DNA of 23,479 nt from DATLSM01 sp049585815 (GTDB taxonomy: Bacteria > Actinomycetota > Thermoleophilia > Solirubrobacterales > 70-9), in the NCBI GenBank assembly GCA_049585815.1, contig JBAVAR010000129.1, positions 1 to 23,479 on the forward strand. The letters are read 5' to 3'. Positions 13,820-22,246 of the stretch are shown here, piece by piece (position 1 is the first letter of the stretch; the number at the start of each line of letters is the position of its first letter). The translations under genes were made by a program, and so were the position numbers. The notes under the pieces were generated by a model, which saw only the letters and a program-made list of their open reading frames with translations, was not told the DNA's origin and did not search any database.

Positions 13820-15506
13820 GCGAGACCTGGTCCAGGCCGATGTCGCTATTGTTGGTGCTGGACCGGCGGGGATCGTCATAAGCTTGGAGCTTGCACGGGC
13901 TGGCCACAAGGTCGTCCTGCTCGAGAGCGGCGAGGCGCAGTTCGATCCCGAGGCACAAAGCCTCAGCGACATCGTTGGTGACGATCCGCACCACGTGGAG
14001 ATGTCATTAGCGTCGCGTCGGCAGGTTGGTGGAGCGTCCAACATCTGGGGAGGCCGTTGCGTTCCCTTTGATCCGGTCGACTTTGAGCAACGCCCAGTTA
14101 CGGGAGACATCAAGTGGCCAGTCGACTACGGCGAGATCGAGCCTTTCATCCAACGCGCTTGCGACTGGTGCCGCTGCGGTAGGGCAAACTTCGATGCAAG
14201 CCAGATACCAGAACTCGCAACACGCACGCTCGTGCCGGGTTTCGAAGATGGCGAGGTCCGAGGCTCCCAGCTGGAGCGTTGGTCGCTTCCTACGAACTTT
14301 GGTCATGTGTATCGCGAGGCCTTGGAGTGCACGCCGTCACTACGGATCGAGACCGGCCTGACCTGCACCGAGATCGTGACTAACGCTGAGACCTCTGCGA
14401 CAAACACTAGAAGTGTTGATCATCTTGAGGCACGGGCAAAGGATGGTCGACGGGTCGAGGTTCGAGCATCCCGTTACGTGGTGGCTGCGGGAGGTTTGGG
14501 CTCAACTCGATTGCTGCTCGCATCCACCCGTCACGATTCAGATGGAATTGGCAACCACTCTGGACATCTCGGCCGCTGGTATATGGCTCATGTCGAGGTG
14601 CGTGTCGGGCGTGTCCACTTCACCACGCATCCCGACCAGACGATCCATGGTCACGAGCGCGACGCAGACGGCGTTTACGTTCGACGTCGCTTTACCTTGA
14701 GCCCTGAAACTCAGCGAAATCGGTGTCTGCCAAACGTCGCTATCTGGCTGGTCAACCCAGAAGTGGGGGACGCGTCACATCGAAATGGCATTTTGTCGCT
14801 CGTCTACCTGATGCTGATCTCACCTCTCGGAAGATATTTCGTTGCCGAGGGAATTCGGCGGGCCCATATAAGGACGCGGCGCCCGACGACCATTCGCGCC
14901 CACCTGCGTAATGTGATCCGCCACCTTGGGCCAGCAACAGTCTTTGCTGCCAACTTTGGCTACCGGCGTTATCTACGCCGCGGTCGCAAAGTTCCCGGCT
15001 TCTTCGTAGCAAGTGCCGCAAACGTTTATCCACTCCTCTATCACGGTGAGCACCTTCCAAATTGGAACAGCTACGTTGAGCTCGCGGAAGAGCGCGACAG
15101 TTGCGGTATGCCGCGCCTTCGAACACACCTACACTTCAGCGACACGGATGTGCGCAGCGTGAGGCGCGCCCACGAAGTACTCGATCGCTCATTGCGTCGC
15201 CAGGCCCTTGGTCACGTCGAGATGCTCTACGACGATGTGGAGGGAGCGGTGCGCGAGCAACTCTTCGGCGGATATCATCAGGCAGGGACCACCCGAATGT
15301 CCGCCCATCCGGAGCACGGGGTGGTGGATGGCAACCTTGCTGTGCATGGTTTTAGGGACCTGTTTGTTGCCAGCAGTTCGACGTTCCCCGTGTCGAGCCA
15401 AGCAAACTCCACATTCACACTAATCACCTTCGCCGTGCGGCTCGCGGATCATCTGTCTGAGGAGCTCAGGTCGGAGCATGAGAATACAATGAAGGTCGCC
15501 GTATGA
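13812..15506 (+). CDS. GMC-family flavin oxidoreductase
   Basis: The ATG at 13812 gives 564 residues. An FAD-binding Rossmann motif (VAIVGAGPAG, 11-20) is followed by VVLLESG and RQVGGASNIWGGRC, as in glucose-methanol-choline oxidoreductases. The C-terminal active site has His489 in YHQAGTTRM and Asn532 in SQANSTFT, the usual His-Asn pair. These enzymes oxidise an alcohol to a carbonyl using FAD. There is no signal peptide, so it works in the cytoplasm. It overlaps the aldo/keto reductase by 8 bases and the next gene by 4. That context suggests oxidation of a sugar hydroxyl, with the partner reductases restoring it with new stereochemistry. The frame continues upstream to 13632, but that part overlaps the reductase. 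Confidence 0.87.
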   Translation: MCERDLVQADVAIVGAGPAGIVISLELARAGHKVVLLESGEAQFDPEAQSLSDIVGDDPHHVEMSLASRRQVGGASNIWGGRCVPFDPVDFEQRPVTGDIKWPVDYGEIEPFIQRACDWCRCGRANFDASQIPELATRTLVPGFEDGEVRGSQLERWSLPTNFGHVYREALECTPSLRIETGLTCTEIVTNAETSATNTRSVDHLEARAKDGRRVEVRASRYVVAAGGLGSTRLLLASTRHDSDGIGNHSGHLGRWYMAHVEVRVGRVHFTTHPDQTIHGHERDADGVYVRRRFTLSPETQRNRCLPNVAIWLVNPEVGDASHRNGILSLVYLMLISPLGRYFVAEGIRRAHIRTRRPTTIRAHLRNVIRHLGPATVFAANFGYRRYLRRGRKVPGFFVASAANVYPLLYHGEHLPNWNSYVELAEERDSCGMPRLRTHLHFSDTDVRSVRRAHEVLDRSLRRQALGHVEMLYDDVEGAVREQLFGGYHQAGTTRMSAHPEHGVVDGNLAVHGFRDLFVASSSTFPVSSQANSTFTLITFAVRLADHLSEELRSEHENTMKVAV

Positions 15507-16609
15507 TCAAAGTCGGCGTAGTGGGACTCGGGAAGATGGGCTTATCGCACCACGCCCTCCTAAACGCGCATCCCGATGTGGACGTTGTGGGGGTGTGCGA
15601 TTCATCGAGTTATGTCCTAGCGGTTCTCAAAAAGTATACCGGTGTAACTACCTTTGACAACTATGAGGAGATGTTGAAAGCCGCAACGCTAGATGCCATC
15701 GTGATTGCCACGCCTTCTAAGTCACATTCGCAAATGGTTCAGGCAGCGCTCGACAGGGGGCTTCACGTGTTCTGTGAGAAGCCGCTGACCCTAGACCCTC
15801 TCGACTCGGGAAAGCTTGTCAAAAGCGCACGCGAGAGGCGCCTAGTCACTCAGGTTGGCTATCACAATCGCTTCGTTGGCGCATTCCGAGAGGTTAAGTC
15901 GCTCCTCGACACGGGGGCAATCGGCCAGCTGACGCATGTGCTTGGCGAGGCCTACGGACCGGTGGTCCTCAAGGCGAAGGGAAAAACATGGCGAACGCAG
16001 CGTAGCGAGGGTGGGGGATGTCTGTACGACTATGCCGCTCACGTCATCAACCTCGTCAACCTGTATCTTGGTGAGCCGGTCGGCGTCGGTGGGACAGCGC
16101 TTCCCCGTGTGTTCTCTCGGGAAACCGATGATAGTGCGTTTAGCACACTGTATTTCCCGGAAGGAAGGACCGGCCAAATATCAGTTAGCTGGTCCGATGA
16201 GTCCTACCGGAAGATGACGACCCGGGTCAACATCTGGGGTACGGCGGGTCGCATCTACGCGGACCGTCAGGAATGCCAGGTCTATTTGCGAGACATGGCG
16301 AATGCTCCAAAAGGCTATGAACAAGGTTGGAATGTGCGTTTTACGACTGAGCTGACGGAGCCGGTGTGGTTCTACTTGCGTGGTGAGGAGTACAGCGCTC
16401 AGATCGACTGCTTCATCCGGCAGATCGTGACTGGTGTCCCGAGCGCAGGGTATGACTTCGAGAGTGCCGCCGCTACCGACAGGACTGTCGCAATGATGAT
16501 CTCTGATGCTCATGCCGGTCCCTCGACGGACGGCATTGGACAGGATCGCGATCCGGTCGTTGCCGAGCATCGGAGGGGACGCTGGGGTTGGAAGAGAGCG
16601 ACCGCATGA
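15503..16609 (+). CDS. Gfo/Idh/MocA-family NAD(P)-dependent oxidoreductase
   Basis: The N-terminal Rossmann domain begins with VGVVGLGKMG (4-13). The family's CEKPLTL motif is at 91-97, with the catalytic Lys93. The C-terminal domain has Asp176 and His180 in LYDYAAHVIN, which serve in acid/base catalysis in this family. Members oxidise or reduce sugar hydroxyls, including UDP-sugars in O-antigen loci. The ATG overlaps the GMC stop by 4 bases and its own stop overlaps the next start by 4. The last 30 residues are basic and unlike the family core, perhaps an extension. Confidence 0.9.
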   Translation: MIKVGVVGLGKMGLSHHALLNAHPDVDVVGVCDSSSYVLAVLKKYTGVTTFDNYEEMLKAATLDAIVIATPSKSHSQMVQAALDRGLHVFCEKPLTLDPLDSGKLVKSARERRLVTQVGYHNRFVGAFREVKSLLDTGAIGQLTHVLGEAYGPVVLKAKGKTWRTQRSEGGGCLYDYAAHVINLVNLYLGEPVGVGGTALPRVFSRETDDSAFSTLYFPEGRTGQISVSWSDESYRKMTTRVNIWGTAGRIYADRQECQVYLRDMANAPKGYEQGWNVRFTTELTEPVWFYLRGEEYSAQIDCFIRQIVTGVPSAGYDFESAAATDRTVAMMISDAHAGPSTDGIGQDRDPVVAEHRRGRWGWKRATA

Positions 16610-17526
16610 GCGGGACTTACCAGTTGAGTGAGGAAGGTGATCGAGAGCAAGGTGTCGTGAAAATGGACCGTTTGCTTTTCGGTGACAATCAATTTTTTGG
16701 GATCAACCACATGTCCGAGGAGAAGGCGCGTGCGCAGGCGATGCGATTTAGGGACGTCGGCTCGATGGTCGATGTGCTGGATGCGGCCTATGAGGAGGGA
16801 GTTCGCACATTTATGTGCACAACCCACGAGCGCATCTCCTTGATCTGCGACCACATCCGTAGCGATCCTGGAGCTTACGCAGAGTTCATCTTCTATCCCT
16901 GCATGCCCTACGCGCATAAGTACGCGAACGCCGTCACCGAAAGCGGAATGCTTGGAGCGGTCAAGCGATTTCTTCCAAATGAGGGCATCATGGACGCCGC
17001 TATCCGCGGTGGCAGATCGTTGGCGATGAAGGACATAGAGGGGATGACGACGCTGTTAATTGACGCGGAGATGAAGATGTTCGAGGGCTTGCGGACCCCT
17101 GTGATCTTCCTTCAAAACCTCGTCGTCGACTTGCTTGTTGGTCTGGGCTTTACTGATGCCTTCAGGGTCTTTGCCGAGCACGTGCGGGAGCGGTACGACG
17201 CGGAGCCGGGTTTTATTACGATGAATCTGCCGGCTGCCCTTGACGCCTTGGATTTGGCTGGAGTCTCAAACCCAATCGTGTGCGCGAACATCAACAAGAT
17301 TGGGTTTCGAATGTGCGGAGGCCTTGACGCCTACGAGGAGGCGTTGCGGACTCGGAAATTCCAGGCGGTGGCGATGTCGGTTTTCGCCTCAGGCGCGATC
17401 CCCGCTTTTGAGGCCATCGAGTGGGCTTGTGCCCAACCGAATGTACAATCGCTTGTCTTTGGAGCTTCGAGCAGGGCCAATATCCGTAACACAAGAGACC
17501 TGGTCCGAGAGCACTGGCCAGCGTGA
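16606..17526 (+). CDS. Unrecognised cytoplasmic protein in the sugar-modification operon, possibly TIM-barrel
   Basis: I do not recognise a family with confidence. With the ATG at 16606 (ATGA overlap with the previous stop) it has 306 residues. A TTG at 16588 and an ATG at 16663 are alternatives, and the conserved-looking part begins at DRLLFGDNQFFGINHMSEEK, close to the latter. Alternating hydrophobic strands and helices (VRTFMCTTHERI, AEFIFYPCMPY, TPVIFLQNLVVD, GFITMNLP, NPIVCANINKIGFRM, VQSLVFGASS) suggest a beta/alpha barrel. The ending resembles the last strand of aldo/keto reductases. No signal peptide or membrane segment is present. The position between an oxidoreductase and a glycosyltransferase suggests an enzyme acting on the same sugar. 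Confidence 0.75.
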   Translation: MSGTYQLSEEGDREQGVVKMDRLLFGDNQFFGINHMSEEKARAQAMRFRDVGSMVDVLDAAYEEGVRTFMCTTHERISLICDHIRSDPGAYAEFIFYPCMPYAHKYANAVTESGMLGAVKRFLPNEGIMDAAIRGGRSLAMKDIEGMTTLLIDAEMKMFEGLRTPVIFLQNLVVDLLVGLGFTDAFRVFAEHVRERYDAEPGFITMNLPAALDALDLAGVSNPIVCANINKIGFRMCGGLDAYEEALRTRKFQAVAMSVFASGAIPAFEAIEWACAQPNVQSLVFGASSRANIRNTRDLVREHWPA

Positions 17527-18482
17527 CGACACTGCTCGTCGCGTCGACTGGGGGTCATCTTAAGGAGCTCCATCATCTTTATGAGCGGCTCGATGGAGTT
17601 GAGGGACCATTTCACTGGGTGACCTTCGATACTCCTCAGAGCCGATCGCTGCTGGCAGCCGATGCGGTTGATTATGTCCCGTTTGTCGGCGGTCGCGACC
17701 CTGCGAACGTAACGCGGAACTTCTTTCAGGCACGGCGGATATTTGGAACCTACGAGATCAAGGCAGTCGTCAGCACTGGATCTGCGGTCGCGCTCCCTTA
17801 CTTCGTGATTGCTCGCTCCCACCGACTTTCCTGCCATTTTATAGAGAGCGCCGCGCGGATCGACGGTCCCTCCCTCACTGGAAAGTTAATCGCACGTATC
17901 CCAGGCGTAAATCTCTACGCTCAATACCAAAGGTGGGAATGCGAGCGATGGAAGTTCAAGGGGTCGGTGTTCGACTCATTTGAGTGTGAACCCCGGCAGC
18001 CCCTTCCGGTTGATCGGCTGGAAAAGGTTGTCGTCACTCTAGGCACTTATAAGGGTTACTCGTTCTCACGATTGGTCCGGCGTCTGTTGGAAGTCATCCC
18101 TTTCGATGCGGAGGTACTCTGGCAAACTGGGGACACGAATGTTGGCGATTGTGGTATCTCGGGACATTACGCCATCCCGGAACGGGAGCTCACTGAGGCG
18201 ATGCGCGATGCAGACGTCGTTATTGCCCACGCAGGGGTAGGAACGGCACTCGCGGCTTTCGAGGTTGGGCAGTGTCCAGTGCTCGTTCCTCGGCGGTTCT
18301 CACTAGGGGAGCACGTGGATGATCATCAAATCCAGGTGGCTGACGAACTTGCCAGGCGTGGTCTCGTCGTCACCGTAGACGCGGACGATCTGAGTCGCGA
18401 CGATCTGATCGAGGCCGCCGGTAAGAAAGTCAGTAGACCAACTCAAACGCGAGCCTTCGAGACGTTGGAAGCTGCTGCATGA
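17523..18482 (+). CDS. Alg14-Alg13-type fused glycosyltransferase
   Basis: The 319-residue protein joins two parts that are often separate genes. Residues about 1-160 resemble Alg14/PssD, with LLVASTGGHLKEL at the N-terminus and FIESAARIDGPSLTGKLIARI. Residues about 165-319 resemble Alg13/PssE (GT28 C-terminal domain), with VVVTLGTYKGYSF, DADVVIAHAGVGTALAAFEVG and HVDDHQIQVADEL. The first part anchors at the membrane and binds the lipid acceptor, and the second binds the UDP-sugar. It would add the next sugar to the lipid-linked unit. The GTG start overlaps the previous stop (GTGA). Its 3' end overlaps the convergent GT4 gene by 40 bases. Confidence 0.85.
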   Translation: MTTLLVASTGGHLKELHHLYERLDGVEGPFHWVTFDTPQSRSLLAADAVDYVPFVGGRDPANVTRNFFQARRIFGTYEIKAVVSTGSAVALPYFVIARSHRLSCHFIESAARIDGPSLTGKLIARIPGVNLYAQYQRWECERWKFKGSVFDSFECEPRQPLPVDRLEKVVVTLGTYKGYSFSRLVRRLLEVIPFDAEVLWQTGDTNVGDCGISGHYAIPERELTEAMRDADVVIAHAGVGTALAAFEVGQCPVLVPRRFSLGEHVDDHQIQVADELARRGLVVTVDADDLSRDDLIEAAGKKVSRPTQTRAFETLEAAA

Positions 18483-19729
18483 TCTTGTAGAGGGCTGTTG
18501 TCTGCCAGTTCTTGGGAGAACAGCTCAGAGAGCTGCGTCGCCAGCATTTGGGCATCAAAGTCCTGGAGGATTTTGTCCCTGCCGGCGCGTCCCAATCTTT
18601 GGCATAGCAAGGGATCAGCTAAAAGCTTCTCGAGGCGGTCAGCAAGCTCATCAGCACGCCCCGGCGAGACCAGGAAGCCGCTTTGGCCATCCTCGACCAA
18701 CTCAGGAATACCCGCAATCCTTGTGCTAATTACCGGCACGCCCATAGCCATGGCCTCCATCAGTACAACTGGTACCCCCTCGGCGAAGCTCGGCAGGCAG
18801 AAGATCGATGCTCTTTCATAGAGGTTTCGAATCTCATCTTGGCCGACGGCACCGAGGAAGCTGGTTGTGGACCCGAGTCCCAGCTGCTCCGCTCGACGTT
18901 CTAGGTCTGGTCGCAATGCCCCATCTCCGACGAGAGTCACGCTGATTTCATGGCCTCGCGTTGCGAGGAGGGCGACCGCTTCAAGCAGAACCGCCTGGCC
19001 CTTCTCGGGTACCAGGCGGCCAACGTAAAGGATATTGGGGATGTTCGCGATGGTATTCGCACTTTTGGCTGGAGTGAAAGTCTCAACCGGTACACCCATG
19101 TGTACAACATGGAAATGGCTCCAGGCTTTGGGTTCCGCTAAGGCCATCAGCTGGCTCCGTGCGAAGTCGCTGATACAGATGACAAAGCGGGCGCTGCTCA
19201 GCTTCTCGGCGAGGCGGTAATGGCGCAAATCGAAGAACTCGGTCGGGCCATGCATCGTGAAGCTCCAAGACCATGCTTCTCCAGGGCCTAAGTTGGAACC
19301 GAGATGCGCGGTCAGCATCGCTATGTCAGCGGCGGCATTAGCAAGGTGCGCATGGATGTGGCGAATCCCACGATTGTGACACTCGTTCCAAAGAAATCCT
19401 GCCTCTGCAAAGTAGAAAAGTTGCCACAGGCGTCCCCTCGCCCCCGGGCGAGCAAGGCCCAGTGAGAAAGCGAGTGTGGCTAAGTAGGCGCGTGGGGAGC
19501 GAGCTAGCAGCTTCATATGGGCGGCCAGTAATCGACCCCAGCGCGGCGGTAGGATGGAAACTGTGCGCGCTGCCTCCCTGCGGTCGGCTTCTGACAGCAA
19601 GCGCTCTGGGTTTGTTCGTCGGATCGTGAAGGTTGCAATCTCGAGGTTACGTTGCCGCAGCGCTTCGACCTCCCGCAATACGAAGGTGTGCGAGATGGCC
19701 GGATACTCGGAGCATAGGTAGGCGATCAT
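18443..19729 (-). CDS. GT4-family glycosyltransferase (GT-B fold)
   Basis: The 428-residue protein starts with YLCSEYPAISHTFVLREVEALR, the N-terminal pattern of colanic-acid type GT4 enzymes. The C-terminal Glycos_transf_1 domain has NILYVGRLVPEKGQ, LVGDGALRPDLE and the donor-binding E-x7-E in FAEGVPVVLMEAMAMGVPVI. It should be a retaining enzyme that moves a hexose from a nucleotide sugar onto the growing repeat unit. The ATG overlaps the stop of the GT2 gene by 4 bases. It is the last gene of the minus-strand operon and runs 40 bases into the opposing gene. Confidence 0.92.
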   Translation of the reverse strand: MIAYLCSEYPAISHTFVLREVEALRQRNLEIATFTIRRTNPERLLSEADRREAARTVSILPPRWGRLLAAHMKLLARSPRAYLATLAFSLGLARPGARGRLWQLFYFAEAGFLWNECHNRGIRHIHAHLANAAADIAMLTAHLGSNLGPGEAWSWSFTMHGPTEFFDLRHYRLAEKLSSARFVICISDFARSQLMALAEPKAWSHFHVVHMGVPVETFTPAKSANTIANIPNILYVGRLVPEKGQAVLLEAVALLATRGHEISVTLVGDGALRPDLERRAEQLGLGSTTSFLGAVGQDEIRNLYERASIFCLPSFAEGVPVVLMEAMAMGVPVISTRIAGIPELVEDGQSGFLVSPGRADELADRLEKLLADPLLCQRLGRAGRDKILQDFDAQMLATQLSELFSQELADNSPLQDHAAASNVSKARV

Positions 19730-21006
19730 TCGGCAGTCTTCTCCACCGGGTGCGACTTGTGTGGCGGTGCCTCCCTCTCAGTTCGCACCCATCCGCTTGG
19801 CCCGCGGCCGAGTGCAAGGCGCGCATAGAGACTAAGCTTCGCTGCGACCAATATCGGCGCGGCCACGAGAGCGCGGTACACGTTCGTCGGCGCCTGCACA
19901 AGGCGCAGGCCGCCGAATACGAATATTGCTTGGGCCAGTATTGTGAAAGCGGAAACCGCCAGCAGCGGTCTTGAGCGCATTACCAGTCCTGCGGTCGCAG
20001 ACGCCGCTGCGCCGGTGGCTATCACCGACTGAGGCGGGACCAGACACTCAAGCCCTGCGTGAAGGGGGACCACGTCACGGCGGCGTAGCCCATCTACGAG
20101 TAGGCGTGGTCCCCATTGCTTCGCCAGCTCAAGTCGTCCTTTTTCCCAACGTGCCTGTTGTTCGGTGCTGACGCGCATCGATGTCGGAACCGCTTGACTT
20201 ACCCACGCCTGGGGTAAGAATCGCGCCCGCTTGCCCGCCAAGACTAGTTGCATATGGAATTCGCCGTCCTCAACGAGGCCAGTAGTTGTCCACGGAACCT
20301 CTTCGAGTAGCTCACGTGTGAATGCCATCCCCGTCCCGACTAGGCCACAGGACAGCCCGAGTCGCTCCTTGCCAAGGAAGCGCACCGTATCCGCGAGGGA
20401 AAAACCGGCAAAGCGCAGTGCCGAAGTTAGGGAGTCCCCAGGGTTGCCGGCTACATAATCAACTTGGATTGCCTCAGCTCCCGCGGCGATTCCGCTGGCG
20501 ACCGCGTTCAACAGATTCGGAGAGACCGTGCAGTCGGCGTCCACCATCACCACCACGTCTGGCGCATGATCCCCAGAGAGCAGCCGCTCAAGCGCCCACG
20601 CAAGGGCAAAACCCTTGCCCTGCTGCAGGGGATTCGCTCGTTCCCACACCTCGACGCCGGCCGCATGGGCGCCATCCGCAGTTTGGTCCGTGCAGTTGTC
20701 AGCGATGACTATCGTCCGCCATCCCTTGGCAGGGTATTCGCATCCTTCCAGAGAAGTAAGAGTCTCGGCAATTCCAGGCTCCTCGTTGTGAGCTGGAACT
20801 AGGACTGCGATGTCTAGATCCTCTGGGATCGATCCGCGCATTCCGGAGGAGCGCAAGGAGCTACGGGCGGCCATGAGGAGGCCAACTAGGTAGGCCGCAG
20901 ATATGGCGAAGACGCTCGCAATCGCGAGCCAGAGCACCCTCCCTAGTTGAACGACTGCGATGCCGGCGTGTGCAGGGGTTGCTCTGGAGCTGGATCGGAT
21001 TCTCAT
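19726..21006 (-). CDS. GT2-family membrane glycosyltransferase
   Basis: The 426-residue protein has one N-terminal membrane segment (about 24-46), a GT-A catalytic domain and two or more C-terminal membrane segments (about 325-400). Catalytic landmarks are VLVPAHNEE, the metal-binding DAD at 156-158, the acidic pair ED at 246-247 and QQARW at 283-287, the Q-x-x-RW motif of processive or membrane GT2 enzymes. This suggests polymer synthesis or transfer at the membrane rather than a soluble single-step transferase. The stop overlaps the GT4 start by 4 bases, and the gap to the upstream gene is 41 bases. Confidence 0.92.
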   Translation of the reverse strand: MRIRSSSRATPAHAGIAVVQLGRVLWLAIASVFAISAAYLVGLLMAARSSLRSSGMRGSIPEDLDIAVLVPAHNEEPGIAETLTSLEGCEYPAKGWRTIVIADNCTDQTADGAHAAGVEVWERANPLQQGKGFALAWALERLLSGDHAPDVVVMVDADCTVSPNLLNAVASGIAAGAEAIQVDYVAGNPGDSLTSALRFAGFSLADTVRFLGKERLGLSCGLVGTGMAFTRELLEEVPWTTTGLVEDGEFHMQLVLAGKRARFLPQAWVSQAVPTSMRVSTEQQARWEKGRLELAKQWGPRLLVDGLRRRDVVPLHAGLECLVPPQSVIATGAAASATAGLVMRSRPLLAVSAFTILAQAIFVFGGLRLVQAPTNVYRALVAAPILVAAKLSLYARLALGRGPSGWVRTEREAPPHKSHPVEKTAE

Positions 21007-21047
21007 CTCTTCAGGTAATCAACGAAGTGAGAGGTGGAAAAAATGCG

Positions 21048-22235
21048 CTAGGCGAGCTTGCTGGTGGAAAAGCGAGGACGCTTTGTGCCGGGTATGCACA
21101 GCAGACGGCCAAGCGCGATCGCATATCGACCAAGCACTCTTGACGCATAACCGGTCCTCGAAGTGATGCGAGCATCCAGTGCCTTGCTGGCATGATCCAG
21201 AATGACCGCTTGCGGCGGTACGACCTGACGTCTGAGGAAGGACCGAAAACCGCCTCGAGGAGTCAAGAGACCGTCGATAAGGCCAATCTCCGCGTAGAGC
21301 TGCTGCGGCGTCGTGTATGGCTGTGGGTTGGCCAGTGCCATGGCGATTCGGGCGCGAGGACCCAACGCACCATTATTCGGCAGAAGGCGTCTGCTCGGCA
21401 GGCCGACAGTTCTCTCGGCAACTCGGGCGGCCGTTGCTACTGCGGATTGGAGTTGGGGGTAAGACTTCAAATGATTTTCAAGCCCATCAGGGTCGAGCTG
21501 CTCGCCGAAACAGTCCCACCACGCTGCTAGGTCTGTCGCCTGGCGAAGGCCGCAGAGACCATCGCGAGCGTAGTAGAGCAGCAACGCGATCAGCGCATCG
21601 GCGGGCTTCGAGCGCCAGCCTTTTGAATCGAGCTCGGGCGCGAGCAAACGCTCGGCTGCGAATCTCCTCTCATACCAATGGATACGCCAGTGGAGCTCTA
21701 CCGCAGGAAAGGTGCCATCCTGGTGTTGCATGGTGAAGTGCAGGAGTGGAAGGCCATTTGGTCCGACAGGATCAGTCGGTGCTGAGTAACCCAAGGCGCG
21801 CACGACCTCGACTCCGTCGCGCAGACACTCAGGAGGTAGGAGCATATCGATATCGCTGGAGAGGCGACGACCTGGTTCTCCATAGATTTCCTCTCCGAGA
21901 TTTGGCCCCTTCAGCGGTGCGGTCAGGATGCCATCCTTGTTGAGTGCGTCGGCAAGCCGTTGTTCGGTCAGCAACAACAGAGCGTCTTGGCGGCGTGTCG
22001 CTGAGACCGACTCGAGAGCAGCGCGACGGAAGTCATCACTCCCTTCCTCGCCGATCATCGCAGCTATACAGGGACCAAGGGTCGGAAGCAGCCGCGCTCG
22101 GGTGAGCGAGCTCAATAGAGCATTCCAGTCGATGGAGGAGGTGAGATGCTTGATACGTATCCGTGCAGACGCTCGACGGGCTTTCGTAGAAGCACTCAGC
22201 AAAATCAACTCTTGATGCGGCCGCAAACTTTTCAC
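21048..22235 (-). CDS. Nucleotidyltransferase-fold protein of the PF14907 type
   Basis: The GTG start at 22235 gives 395 residues. The diagnostic stretch is APLKGPNLGEEIYGEPGRRL followed by SSDIDMLLP (about 106-134), with the LKG and D-x-D of the uncharacterised nucleotidyltransferase family (NTP_transf_5). The D-x-D should bind metal. A later segment, FPAVELHWRIHWYERRF, matches the family's E-x-HW motif. Members are found both in glycan loci and in proteobacterial and firmicute lasso peptide loci next to HprK-like kinases. Here it sits in the glycan operon, about 11 kb from the lasso precursor. The substrate is unknown. Confidence 0.82.
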   Translation of the reverse strand: MKSLRPHQELILLSASTKARRASARIRIKHLTSSIDWNALLSSLTRARLLPTLGPCIAAMIGEEGSDDFRRAALESVSATRRQDALLLLTEQRLADALNKDGILTAPLKGPNLGEEIYGEPGRRLSSDIDMLLPPECLRDGVEVVRALGYSAPTDPVGPNGLPLLHFTMQHQDGTFPAVELHWRIHWYERRFAAERLLAPELDSKGWRSKPADALIALLLYYARDGLCGLRQATDLAAWWDCFGEQLDPDGLENHLKSYPQLQSAVATAARVAERTVGLPSRRLLPNNGALGPRARIAMALANPQPYTTPQQLYAEIGLIDGLLTPRGGFRSFLRRQVVPPQAVILDHASKALDARITSRTGYASRVLGRYAIALGRLLCIPGTKRPRFSTSKLA

Positions 22236-22246
22236 TCAGCGCCCTA

